Shown here in pieces: positions 34,508 through 64,000 of a DNA stretch of 64,000 bases; positions within the stretch are counted from its first letter, which is position 1, and each line of letters starts with the position of its first letter. The translations under genes were made by a program, and so were the position numbers. Under the pieces are notes generated by a model that was not told where the DNA came from, searched no databases, and worked only from the letters and a program-made list of their open reading frames with translations. Origin of the DNA: Gordius sp. MW1. Taxonomy: Eukaryota > Nematomorpha > Gordioida > Gordea > Gordiidae. The stretch lies in assembly GCA_964036665.1 (NCBI GenBank), contig OZ038526.1:30876001-30940000 (forward strand), in the 5' to 3' direction.

Positions 34508-36644
34508 ATGTCTACTTTAAATTATATCATAATTCTAACCATATGCTTCAAAGTTGCATATTCTGGTAAGTTATATGCTTTAAGTTAATAAATTAAATGA
34601 ACTTTATAGTAAAATGCAAAGAAAATATCACTGAAGGTAACCCATATTATATACATTTTTGACTGTTTTTGCCTATATATAAAATATATTTGTTATTATT
34701 AATTAAGAATTTGATGAGTCTCGTCTCGGTGCTTTTCCAGAAAAACCGGAATCATCAAGTAAAACAATCCCAAAAAATTACTTTATTCAAGCTTAAAATT
34801 ACATTTAAGAAATTATAAGTTACAAGGACCTTTGCAAGCCAAATTTTGAGCCAGGATACTATGATATCAAGGGTACTCACCATCGCAGTCAATACAAGTA
34901 AAATCAACCACAAAATCTATTTTAAAAAATATACATTAAAATTATTCAATATAAATTGGATCCCAAATAAAAATATAGCTTTATAAATAATTTATAACTC
35001 TAAAATTATTTTAAAAAAATCGTCTACATTTCCGTTATATTATACATCTAGTTTAATATTATTATTTATATAGAAATGTTTATTTGACCAAATTTGATGA
35101 CAATATTGAAATGAGGTTGAATGGTGATTTCAAGAAATCTATGTATGACGCGTTCCGCAATAGGATAACTGTGTTTACAAAGGAGGATATGAAAAATTTT
35201 TTAACAATTTTTTCAACACCTGAACTCCCAATTATTAGCACTAACAAATACGTAAGTTTAACACAATCTATTCATAGACTTCGTAGACTGCTCATGTCAT
35301 ATGTTTTATATGGTAAAATGTGTAAGATTAAATCCACCATTTTGAATAAACTATCTCCCATGTCTTTGTGCAGTGTTGCACCCCATTGTTAACAGAAAAA
35401 ATAAATTTGTTTCCTCTTAGTTAATAAATTAAAACGAATGATACTAAAGTTATTTATGATATGCAGATGGCACAAAATTGCTTTAACATTACTTCATCAC
35501 AGAATTTTTATTTTTCGTGGTGTTTTAAATGTTTAGTTAGATCAATATTTTTTTATTACATTTTTATTTGTAAACATTTCAAAATGGCTAAAAAATGGTA
35601 CAATTATTTAAAGTTGATAAGCAGTCTATTTAGTCTAGAAATCTAATTTTCAAGTTTTCCTTTTAATTATATTCTCTAGGTTTTGACTTAATAAACCCCT
35701 TCTTCCAAAAAAAAAATTATAAATTAATTTTAATAAGATTATAAATTTTTGCACATATACAAATGCTATAGGCAATCTTGAGCTTGTTACCGAACAGATA
35801 TGATTTGGGTAATTTAACCATTGTCAACGTGATAAATGGAAAGCGTGAATATTTCTACATGAACCAGTATAACAAAGTAAGAACTATTGTAGTATTAGTA
35901 TTGATTTGATATAAAACTTGAATAAATGTATAAGTTTAAATATGGAAAAATACAAGATAGGTTGTTTTATTACAAAATATAATATTAACAGCGCCATTTC
36001 TCAGGACCACGGGTCTGGATAATATTGCAAATTAGAACGATTTAAATTTATCAATATTGAAAACTAATAAATTGAAATAATGATAGGACCTAAAAACTGT
36101 ATAAGATGTTTTTTAAAAACAGTCATGATTAGAGTTTTGAAAACCGAGGCTCGATTGGTTTATTAAATTTTGCCCGAGCCCGACTCGGAACCCGCTCGGA
36201 CCGCGTCGGGCTTTGGGCGGCCCGTGGAGGGCTCTTGTCATGACAAAGGTTTGACTATAGTATTTTGTAAAAACACTAGATTTCAGAAATCATTTCTCTT
36301 CAGTTGCCGGATTAAAATATTAATTGATATGCAATTTTTGTTTTAAGAAATAACTATCTGAGATTTAAAAAAATCTATTTTATAAGAATATGGCTTTTTT
36401 ATATCAAATATATGCATTTTAAAAAATAAATATTAATTTTTTCTTATAATATTTTTAGATGAATGTTCATCAAACTTCGTACGGAGTTGAACTTGATTTG
36501 CAAGGGAATGTCGACGTAAAAGGGCTTAAAAAATATTTTGTCATCGAAGATATGATATTAGGCTACTCAGCGCCGCCACAGTATGTGCCTTTCGATGGTG
36601 GAAAATTGGTTTTGGCCAAAATTATCAAAAATTGTCGGGCATAA
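34508..36644 (+). CDS. unknown small secreted protein, seven exons
   Basis: Function not recognised. Exons: 34508-34565, 34610-34636, 34708-34758, 34810-34897, 35074-35251, 35772-35876, 36459-36644. GT..AG junctions and phases agree; the total is 693 nt, 230 residues. The first exon encodes MSTLNYIIILTICFKVAYS, a clear signal peptide. The mature part has about three cysteines (KCKENITE, KDLCKPNFEPGYYD, and KNCRA at the C terminus) and no transmembrane segment or repeat. Exon 5 is charged (KFDDNIEMRLNGDFKKS); exon 6 has ILSLLPNRYDLGNLTIVNVI; exon 7 has YSAPPQYVPFDGGKLVLAK. The strongest evidence that it is real is that three long in-frame exons in AT-rich DNA join without phase conflict. The 27-nt exon 2 and the 44- to 71-nt introns around it are the weakest part. 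It starts 704 bp after the sog stop codon, on the same strand. It could be a lineage-specific secreted factor; it does not look like takeout/JHBP, a cuticle protein or an odorant-binding protein. Confidence 0.7.
35270..35390. mobile_element. partial CATAGACTAG-family MITE
   Basis: TCATAGACTTCGTAGACTGC then CATATGTTTTATATGG, resembling the left end of the 47415-47857 element. In intron 5 of the secreted-protein gene, just after exon 5. Confidence 0.6.
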
Positions 36645-36693
36645 TTTGTGTCACTAGGTTTTATTAAAAACTATTTATTAAATCAACATTTAC

Positions 36694-36699
36694 AATAAA
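36694..36699 (+). promoter_or_regulatory. candidate polyadenylation signal of the secreted-protein gene
   Basis: AATAAA about 50 nt after the stop codon at 36644, followed closely by a second AATAAA. Confidence 0.55.
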
Positions 36700-38520
36700 A
36701 ACCAAATAAAAACTTTAAAGTTTGTAATGTTATTATTTGACGTTCGACCTCCATTAATGAAAGAAGGGTACCAACCTTATAAGCTGAACGTGAACTGGGT
36801 AATGTTTATTAGAAAGCTTTAAAATGGAATAATAAAATAATAAGGTGAGTTTAAATGCACACAATTAAGAAATGGCATTAGGTATATACATAAACTAGAT
36901 AAGATAGGATGAAATGACTTAGCTGCCTTTCAATTTATAAATAGGCGTTTTTCCGCCATTTTTAAATGTGCACAAATAGGGAAAGGTTAAATAGATTATA
37001 GTGTTTTCGTATAATTCAAATGTTTTTAAAACTTAATAACAAATTAGTGAATTAGTTTTAAGCATTAAAAACAGCATTTTATAATATATCTCAATTGCAC
37101 AATTTATAAAATTTAAAAAAATATGATGTTAAAGCAATTTAGTGCCATCTGCAGTTTATTAAAACACTCTTTTTTATAACTAATGTGGAAGGTAAATTCA
37201 CTTTTTCTGTTTAAATAATGGGGGACCCTGCCGAAAGACATGGAAGATGTCAAATTTTAAAACGGTGAATTTAATGGTATACAGATATTATCATATGAAA
37301 CATATGGCATGAGGAGTCTATGTAGTCTATGGGTACAAATAAAATAAAAATTACAAACCTAAACATAATATAAGGTTATTGAGAAAAGTATACTTAAAAG
37401 TAAAACAATGAAGTGTAAACATTTTAAAGAATGTATTAAAGGCTAAAAGATATATATTAAAACAATAATACCAAAAGTAATTGAGTAAAAGGTTTGTAGT
37501 GCATATATGAAAAAAATTGTAATAGTTGTTGAAATTTAAAGAATAAAATTAGTCTGTGCATAAAAACAGGACCAATTCAGTTCGATTAAAAAGCGTTTAT
37601 TTATTTAGGTTTAATATTTAAACGATAGGAGAGAATGGGGCTTTATATATATATCGCAGTCATACAGGTCCTCTCATTATTTTATCATTTATATTTATTT
37701 TGCCCTCAAATTTGAATCATAAATGTACTTTATTAAGGCACATATTGGGCGCAAAAAACTAGGATTAACTCTTAGTACAAAATTATTATGGAGAAATTAA
37801 AGCAACTCTTTTTTAATTTTGAATTTGGTAAATTACCCAAAAATGACGGTATTTCAGCTTTTAACGAATTTTTTAACAAGAAAAATAAACTTTTTCACAT
37901 GGTATATGTGTAAATATAGAATTTGAAGAATTTGATTATCTTTAGATTAGACCCAATTTAAAGGTAAACGATCACATGGGGCCTTTAGACTTCTAATATT
38001 TATTAAAATTAAAATGTCTATAATATGCGAGCATTTCTATTTCGAAACAGTAGTTTAATAAATCGCCTTTCTACATTTGATAAAACATGTTTAAAAAGGA
38101 AAAATCGTGAACTAAATTCAAGCTGATGGGAATTTTTTTTCCTAGAGCTGTTTGTCACATTTAGTGGTCAGCTCCTTAAGTAGGTTCTCCATGCATTCCT
38201 GCACTTACACCAGCTTCGCTTTAGCTTGTACCTTCTCAAGTCCATATCTATTTTATGTTTCCATGTCAGTTTAGGCCTCCTTCTCTTTCCCTTACCTTCG
38301 ACTTGCACTTTCTTGATGCGATTTGCCACGTGACTTTCATCCCTTTAATGTACCACTGGATGTCCGAATTTTGGTTTTTGCGTTATACATATCCTTTATT
38401 AACATTATATAAGCGTCGGCTACACCATTTGAACTCGGGCTATCCTATATCAACTGCCTTGGCACTCTATCAAAAGCTTTCTCAAGATCGATGAAACACA
38501 TGAAGATCTTTTGTTATTCC

Positions 38521-39249
38521 TTATATAATTCCATAAGTCTCCTCATGTATTGCATCTGAAGTTGACTTTCCAAGCATGAACCCAAGTCGTTCATCTGTTG
38601 AGATTATTTTTCGGAGTCTAGCTTCTATAACATATCTCCACACCTTTATTACGTGACTCGTTAACTTTATCCGCCGATAGTTGTTGCATTCTTGTACATC
38701 TCCGTTCATTTTATAGATTGGTATAACCATGGTATAACATAGCTTTCCTTCCACTCATCAGGCATCATACCATTTGCAAGTATTTTGTTAAACAGCTTTG
38801 CAAGTAGATGTACACCTAAGGTTCCTAGCATTATGAAACCTTCCATAGGTATATTATCAGGTCTTACCGCTCTACCCATGGTCATCTTTTTAAGCACCTG
38901 GTTAACCTCTTCTTTTGTCACTTCTAACTCTGGGTCACATTTATAGTTCTTGCTTTCGTAGTGGTCCGAAAACCCATTTTCACTGTTTACTAATTTAATT
39001 CTTTGTAGTATCCTTCACAACGATCTATGATTTGGTGGTCCAGTCCAGAGTTAGAGTGATGCCTTCCTTGCTCTTAATGGTTTTCACGTTTACCACATCC
39101 TTTGAGTTCCTTGCCTTGGTCTTTGCGATTTTGTAGATCATTCTTTCCCCTTCTTTACTGGTTAACTTGGCATTCAAATTCTCGTAAACCTCTGTTTTAG
39201 CCTTGGCTACACAACGTTTTGCCTCATTTTTGGCTTTCACATATGCCAA
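38521..39249 (-). pseudogene. LINE reverse transcriptase, broken
   Basis: Three overlapping fragments in different frames: 39025-39249 (linker), 38706-38921 (motifs 0-1, VNQVLKKMTMGRAVRPDNIP) and 38521-38754 (motifs 2-3). Motif A (FIDLEKAFDRVP) follows at about 38460-38500; the YADD/FADD motif C was not found. Confidence 0.8.
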
Positions 39250-39618
39250 TCATGTTTCTTCATTTGCCTGACCATAATTTTTAAAGCTTTCTTTTCAACA
39301 TGATCAGGCGTTGCACGTCTTCGTTCTACCACCATGTCTCCTTATCTTTTTGTATACCTGGTTTACCTTCTCCTAGAACACATCTCGCTACTGATCGTAC
39401 CGTGTTAGCCAAGTTATTCCACATATCGTCAGCTTTCTGCTGATCATCTAATTTAGCCGTTCAATTATTTAATCATTGTAAATATCTTTTAATTTTGGTA
39501 GCCGAAATCATTTAATTTTCCCAATCTCGTCGGCTTTTGTGTTTTCGCCTTGGAGATGGTATATCAGTCTATGCTGGGCTACAATAGCCTCACCTGGTAT
39601 AACCTTACAAACGCGTCC

Positions 39619-39884
39619 AATTCTTTACTTGATATTAGGAGGAAGTCAATCTGCGAAGACCGATTCTCACTTTTGTACGTTATTAAGTGATTTACTTTTT
39701 TTTTGAAGAAGGTATATGTGATGGCCAAATCAAAAGTCACGGCTATTTTCTAATTCTTTTCTTGATATTAGGAGGAAGTCAATCTGCGAAGACCGATTCT
39801 CACTTTTGTACGTTATTAAGTGATTTACTTTTTTTTTGAAGAAGGTATATGTGATGGCCAAATCAAAAGTCACGGCTATTTTCA
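39619..39884. repeat. 133-bp tandem duplication inside the LINE
   Basis: About 120 bp from GATATTAGGAGGAAGTCAAT onward are repeated identically with offset 133 (39631 and 39764). The identity suggests a recent event compared with the decay of the LINE. Confidence 0.88.
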
Positions 39885-40353
39885 ATATTTCGTCGCCTTC
39901 ATCGTTTCACGCTCCGTATCCATTTCCACCGTGGTACCGTTCAAACTTCTCTTGTTATGCCTACGTGACCATTCATATCCGCTCCAATTATAACTATCTC
40001 GGCTATAAGTATCGTGCGCAGCCCTTCGTTAATTCTTCCCGAAAGTCCTCATTTTCTTCATCTGTGCATCCTGTTTGCGGAGCATATCGGGGAACTACAT
40101 TAATCATTTGATCTTTTACGCATAGTTTCAACAACATGTTGCTCACTTATTTTTTCGTACCTCAGTGACTTTATCTTGCAGATGTGAGGCTAGTATGATT
40201 CGTTTTTAGGCCATTGAAGTAAAGTTTATAACCTTTACTTATCATCCTTGCTTTTGCGCTTTTCCATCTTGTTTCTTGTACACAAGAAACATCAACCAGT
40301 CGCTTGCTGAGGGTGTCAGCAACTTCTCGGCAATTTGCAGTCATCGTTCCAAC

Positions 40354-41677
40354 TAGTGATTGGAAAACCTCAGGTTTTGTCGACCTAACCTAATAGGTTA
40401 GGTTGTTCAAAAAACCTAGAGGTCTTTTAAAAACGCTAACCTCTGCCTCGAGGTTAGAGGTCAAAATTAACCTAAAAACCTCGAGGTCAATAAGAAGCTT
40501 AGAGCTTAGGTCAGAGCGCTTTATTAACCTAAACGCTTAGGTTAATAAATATTGACCTAGCCTAAGCTAAACCTTTAGGTTAGTTGAATAAACCTAAGGT
40601 CAATATTTCTTTTTTGATATACTGTAAAATTTCAACTAACTACGGTCTTTTAGCACTTTGTCTGCTTCATTTTGATCATATATAATATTTAATCGAAATT
40701 TTAATATTCATTCCAATTAAAATTAAGGCAAATTCAAATAAAAATATAATATAATTTTAATTTATTTTAATTCTTTCATTTTTAAGAAAAAAATTGCGAT
40801 TTGGGTTTTTAATACATACCTACCTCTATCGAGTGTTTTATTTTTCATTGCCACCATTTTGTAACATATTCTTTTTGTGTCCCATGTAGCGTGACTGATA
40901 GTGGTTGTATTTCACAAAAAATTATTTGCCTGTATTTTATTCAAATTGCTAAGTATTTTTAGCGTCGTTGCTAAGTATTTTATTCATTTGCTAAGTATTT
41001 ATTAGTCTGCTAACGAATTATATACTTAGCAAATGAATAAAATACTTAGCAACGACGCTAAAAATACTTAATTATTTAAATAAAATACTTAGCAAATAAT
41101 TTGTTGTGAATTACAACCACTATTAGTCACGCTACTTTGGAGGACACAAAAAGAATATACAAAATGGTGGCAATCAAAAATAAAACACTCGATAGAGGTA
41201 GGTATGTAATAAAAACCCAAATCGCAATTTTTTCTTAAGAATTAAAGATTTAAATCAAATTAAATTATATTATATTTTTAGTTTAATTTGCCTTACTTTT
41301 AATTGGAATAAATTTTAAAATTTCGATTATATATTATATATAATCAAAATTAAGCAGACAAAATTCTAAAAGACCGTAGTTGAGTTGAAATTTTACAGTA
41401 TATAAAACATTATTGACCTTAGGTAATTAACCTAATGCTTAATTAACCTAAAGGTTTAGGCTAGGTCTATATTTATTAACCTAAGCGTTTAGGTTAATAA
41501 AGCGCTCTAACCTAAGCTCTAAGCTTCTAATTGACCTCGAGGTTTTTAGGTTAATTTTGACCTCTAACCTCGAGGCAGAGGTTAGCGTTTTTAAAAGACC
41601 TCAAGGTTTTCAATGAACCTCTAACCTAGCCTAAGGTTGACCTGGGCGTCAATCCCACCTAACTTCTTCCCTCACTA
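40354..41677. mobile_element. 1.3-kb hAT-like fold-back element
   Basis: Two arms of about 650 bp form an almost complete palindrome centred near 41012. Ends are TAGTGA and TCACTA, flanked by a perfect 8-bp duplication GTTCCAAC (40346-40353 and 41678-41685) inside the LINE. Subterminal regions are packed with AACCTAA/TTAGGTT and CCTCGAGG motifs; the centre has repeated TTGCTAAGTA. No ORF of note. Confidence 0.9.
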
Positions 41678-41937
41678 GTTCCAACATTTAGCGAGCCCAC
41701 TCTCAATCTCGTTTTTAGCAAACTAGTTTATTTAACTACATCCGTTTGCGGAAGATGTAGTGACCCTCGTTGACCTTTCACATGATACGGGCGCCTACCA
41801 TCTGCGTCGTTTACGGAGGACGCCCTAGCACTTTCATTATTCTGAACTTTTTTATAGCACTTGGATCAGGGGTGACGCTCGGCTATCCAGGCCTGACAGC
41901 CGTGTTGACGATGTGAGATATTTTTAATCTTTGAAAT

Positions 41938-42012
41938 AAATGCTGAAGGTGGTATCGAACCTGCAACCTCTTGCTTCAAAGCCTAAACATATACCCACTA
42001 GGCCACCACATG
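41938..42012 (-). repeat. tRNA-like head (SINE or LINE 5' end)
   Basis: Reverse strand reads GTGGCCTAGTGGG (A-box-like) and, about 45 nt on, GGTTCGATACC (B-box-like). The T-arm pairing is broken, so not a functional tRNA. It continues directly into the 5' region of the LINE. Confidence 0.65.
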
Positions 42013-43939
42013 ACAAAATTCACCATGATTTTTGTTTTATTTTATATGTACTCGATCATGAATTCTAAGTATAGAGAGGAACTTCACATCGCTCCGACTT
42101 TTCTAGACACTGCCTGAACTTTTTATTTCTCCTTTCCATAGCCACCACCCAACGTTATAGGTTAAATAAATAAATGGTTTAATTCATATTTTGACTTATC
42201 CCAGTCAATACGACTGAGAGGTTTGAACCGATGTGATCATAACTTTTAAGGTTTATTTGAAATTTAATATTTAGGTTATTTGAACCTTTAAAGTCTGTAT
42301 TTTGACCTTAATGTTTGTGTTTTTAGCCATTGATTTGTTGAGAGAAACTTTATCTATTTTCTATCAGCCAAACAATAAAAATATTATAATTGATATTAGG
42401 TAATTTTATAAAGTTGGCATTAAATACTCTAAAAAATAGGCATAAAATAAAAAATAGGGTATCTATATATTTCGGATTAAACAGTATTTTTCACAAATCA
42501 TATAAGATAAGCCATATTTATTATTTAAAATCAGAAAATTTACAACTAATTAAGGAGGTTAAATGACCCATGCCTCCGCCAATATTTGAACAATACGTCC
42601 AAAATCACACAATTTTTACAACGATTCGATAAGACTTTTTATAAATCGATAAAAAATTCCGATCTAACCATTAAGTAACTTTTTAAAATATCATGTTGGC
42701 ACCTAAGACCAGCAAAGGTTTAACACATTTAATTAATTACAATTACAATAATGATTATTTTTGGTAAAGTGGCTTTAGTAATTCACGGTGGCATGGTATC
42801 CCACTTTCAATTACCCACTAACGAAATGGTTTGTATATACGCGCTCGCTTTCCCATCTCTTTCCCTTCAGTTGTTTTAATTGCTTTTTGATATGTTTATG
42901 ATATTTGACTTTAAATGATATCATGGGCCAAGAGGCGCACCATCTGTGCGTACTCTTGTGAGGCTAGTAAAATATATATAAAAAACTGATTCTCGCATTA
43001 ATCATTATATTGCATTTAATTTGCAGAATATATAGACATTATAATAATTGTCCGCGTTTTTATTTTGAAATAACGTTTATAATATACCTCACCTTGATGA
43101 ATAAATCCGCTTTTATCCTACTGTGTTAGTAGGATGAGGAACTCAAATAAATTAACAAACCATACACACCTTGGACATTCACATCTTGTGATTTTCCAAA
43201 ATCTAAATTTTGTTTAAAAAAAGGAAATAGTAAATTTGGCCGTTACTTTCTCTATAAAATACCAAAATACAGTTTCTGTTCCTCATTTCTATAGCATGAT
43301 ATCATTTTAAATAAATATTCTGTTAGAATTTTTTGGATCAGATGTGAAGGGTATAGCAAAACTATATGAAAATCCGTATATTGCGAAATATTTAAATTAT
43401 ATTTTCAGCGAATATTAAACAAAAAAGATATTAAAATTAGGCACACCTAATTATATAATGATGCAAAAATATTAATGTAAGGTGTTAGATATGGGGAAGA
43501 AGGGGGGTTTAATTTAATTCGGAAAATGAGAGAAGTACTGGGGTCAGACGGGGGGTTTGTCCTTTCTATTTAATGAACCTTTAATTTCAACTCAGATATT
43601 CTCAGAATAATTATTCTTATTCCTCCGAATAAAAATACACGTTCGTGCTCGATATATATAATTTACGTCACGGGAAAATAATTGTGGGAACAACAAATAT
43701 AGTATTGGGATATACTCGCGTATAGTTCGGAAACTGGGGACAATTTGGTTTTCAAGGGGGAAAAATTTGGTTCTCTAACCGCGGAATCCAGATTCTGCTT
43801 CGTATCGATTTTCGTGGGGCTTGTATAGGTTTTATTTTCTTGGCTTGTATTTTTATCCTTGAAACTTCTTTACTTTCTCAAACCATTTTTCCGTGCCAAC
43901 TTTTGATGGATGGCCCCTCACTTCCAAAGATTTCAAATC

Positions 43940-44100
43940 TTCTGCTGACAGTTCTAATTTTCCGCTACGTTTCTTGGGCCCATTAGTTATTTATAACCCG
44001 GTGTTGTTGTATCCTTGCTTTTCTCCGTTACGCTTCTCGGGCCAATTCGTGATATATAGCCTTGTTTTGTTGTATCCTTGCTCTATTTCTCTACCAACCC
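43940..44100. repeat. 66-bp imperfect tandem repeat
   Basis: Two units share TCCGYTACGYTTCTYGGGCC and TTGTTGTATCCTTGCT; a decayed third follows. The reading frame across it is a by-product of the repeat. Confidence 0.7.
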
Positions 44101-45507
44101 AATCTTCGGTAACCTTCTTCCGTCCTTAGCCCACTTTTCGGAGCCAATTATCGATCTAGGGCCCGCGCATTCCTAATAAGGATTGATTATCGTTCATGTA
44201 TCCATGACATAAGGAATTATTTGTTATGCAAAGATTAGAAAGTCTTGAAATTCATATTTATATAAATATAAGAACGACTGGTCTTTAACAATAGTTGATG
44301 CATTTTTGGCTCAATTACGCTAGATGGTATAATTTTTATTATCAAGAGTTGTAACTCGGTTATATTCAAAGTAATTAAATAATTATTTTAAAACAAAATT
44401 GTTAATGGTTTTTATCATAATAAAAAAATGAAAAATAAAAGCACAATATTTATATGGAATAAAAATTTTATAAGCAGCAGGCGCGTAGCCAGAATTTTTT
44501 CCGGGGGGGGGGGGGAAATTCCAAAAAAAAATTTATAGCATTTTTATTTCAACATCAAAATTATAAAATCTGGTATATAAAGAAAGTCATTATAAAATAA
44601 TTTCATATTTTCTTTTTCCCAGCGTCATCTGGAGTAGGAGCTAATTCCCCATGAATCGCTAATAAAAGTGTCAATCAATTTAATCTATTCAAACATCATG
44701 AAGTTTTAATTAAAATGTTGTCAGAAATGGAAGAGAAACCAATAAGGAGAAATTGAAGCAAGCTGGTATGATCACGATGTTGCAACAGAAGCTGCAACTT
44801 TGCTCACTTCTCTACGACAATCTGAATATAATATGGAAGCAATCAGCAAGTTAGACAGTTAGCAGAAACTTGTAATAGTAGTCGAGCCTAAGGCTAAGCT
44901 GTATGATTTTGAACTTAAGAAACCTAGATATGCAAAGAAAATGAACGGTTTTTGGACAAGAAACATGTTTTGGCAAATTAAATAATATTTCCTCCGAATT
45001 CTTTAATAGTTTTGCCAGAAACGCGAATAGTATAAAATTATAGAAGGATTTCGTCCAAGAATCCCTTGGACGCCCTATCAGATTATAAAATATTGTAATA
45101 TTTGCCCAACATCACATCTCTTCTTTTCCTAAGCAGATATGTGCGATGACAACACTAGATAATAATTGTTTTCATATCTATTATTTAAATTGTTTAAGTG
45201 TTATAGAAATCTATCTTATTATTATAGCTAACAATTATTAAGCAATATCTATACTATAGAACATAACTAAATAAATGGTAAATTTTATAAATAATTTTTT
45301 GGCATAATAATTGCCCTCCTGAATAAAACATTTAGTTTTATGAACTGTGTGTAATTACTTATTAATTTTAATAATCATATTAATCTCTATTTTTGCTAAC
45401 GTAGTAAATAAAATTGGGCCAAAAAGGATTTCAAGTGGTTTTTATTAGTTTTCCTAGCGGGCGTGAAATGATGCTTTTACATATGTTTATATGGATTTGC
45501 GGCTAGA

Positions 45508-64000
<18,493 letters not shown>

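Larger units (their letters stand above)
37900..42010 (-). mobile_element. degenerate non-LTR retrotransposon (LINE), interrupted
   Basis: On the minus strand an endonuclease region (VSCVQETRWKSAKARM, SENRSSQIDFLLIS) is followed by linker (AKTKARNSKDVVNVKTIKSK) and reverse transcriptase motifs (PDNIPMEGF, DEWKESYVIP, ECNNYRRIKLTSHVIKVW, FMLGKSTSDAIHE, CFIDLEKAFDRVP). Many stops and frameshifts: dead. The ORF is split by the fold-back at 40354-41677 and by a 133-bp duplication. The clade (RTE-like or related) was not settled. Confidence 0.85.
36645..45507. other. intergenic region before Gprk2
   Basis: 8.9 kb holding a CATAGACTAG-type MITE copy (about 36940-37330), a degenerate LINE with fold-back insertion (about 37900-42010), a 66-bp tandem repeat (43940-44100) and a short CAGGCGCGTAGCC fragment (44479-44520). 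The stretch 42050-43900 shows nothing I can assign. Gprk2 5' UTR and promoter presumably lie near 43-45.5 kb. Confidence 0.55.

Noticed and set aside
39836..40111. Plus-strand ORF in the LINE region
   Set aside because: Antisense to the LINE endonuclease region.
43893..44129. 78-residue ORF with internal repeats
   Set aside because: Explained by a 66-bp tandem DNA repeat; no similarity or coding signature.
44640..45060. Possible hAT or zinc-finger-type transposase remnant
   Set aside because: Fragments such as EAATLLTSLRQSEYN are suggestive, but stops are frequent and no catalytic motif could be read.

Overview
The window is AT-rich, intron-rich animal nuclear DNA, almost certainly from a non-dipteran insect. 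Coding sequence is split into small exons with GT..AG junctions whose phases can be followed from exon to exon. The introns and spacers are full of short inverted-repeat elements, homopolymeric C/G runs and LINE remnants. The predicted proteins resemble insect developmental and signalling proteins (Sog/chordin, GRK of the Gprk2 type). A Rec8-type meiotic kleisin is present; canonical rec8 is, to my knowledge, missing from Drosophila. I cannot name the order from sequence alone; a beetle would fit. No bacterial features, rRNA, CRISPR array or intact transposase gene was seen.

Layout. (1) 580-11648, minus strand: a ten-exon gene for a Rec8-like cohesin kleisin, 448 residues, phases consistent throughout. 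(2) 11649-19503: 7.9 kb divergent spacer, mostly MITEs. (3) 19504-33804, plus strand: a 23-exon gene for Short gastrulation (Sog/chordin), the secreted BMP antagonist, with signal peptide, VWC1, four CHRD repeats, VWC2-4 and a lysine-rich tail; the reconstructed CDS stays in frame from ATG to stop (about 1165 residues). (4) 34508-36644, plus strand: a seven-exon gene for a small secreted protein (230 residues) that I do not recognise. (5) 36645-45507: spacer holding a degenerate minus-strand LINE split by a 1.3-kb hAT-like fold-back element, and a tRNA-like SINE/LINE head. (6) 45508 to the window end, plus strand: the first seven coding exons of a G-protein-coupled receptor kinase (GRK4/5/6 type, Drosophila Gprk2), from the alpha-N helix through the RGS-homology domain to the glycine-rich loop and ATP-binding lysine; the rest of the kinase lies beyond the window.

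Repeats. Several non-autonomous families share hAT hallmarks: short terminal inverted repeats and 8-bp target duplications. They are the CATGGGCGTAGCC family (about 25 copies), the TAGTGTTGTAAAAACGGC family (about 12), the TAGAGCCCTGC family (about 7), the CATAGACTAGATAGACTGC family, a 110-bp hairpin, and fold-backs with poly-C cores. Many are nested in one another. No matching transposase ORF is present. One sog intron (24951-25053) consists almost wholly of a TAAA microsatellite.

The genes do not form a pathway. Sog and GRK both act in signalling (extracellular BMP gradient; desensitisation of GPCRs, with a reported Gprk2 role in Hedgehog/Smoothened signalling), but adjacency here need not be functional.
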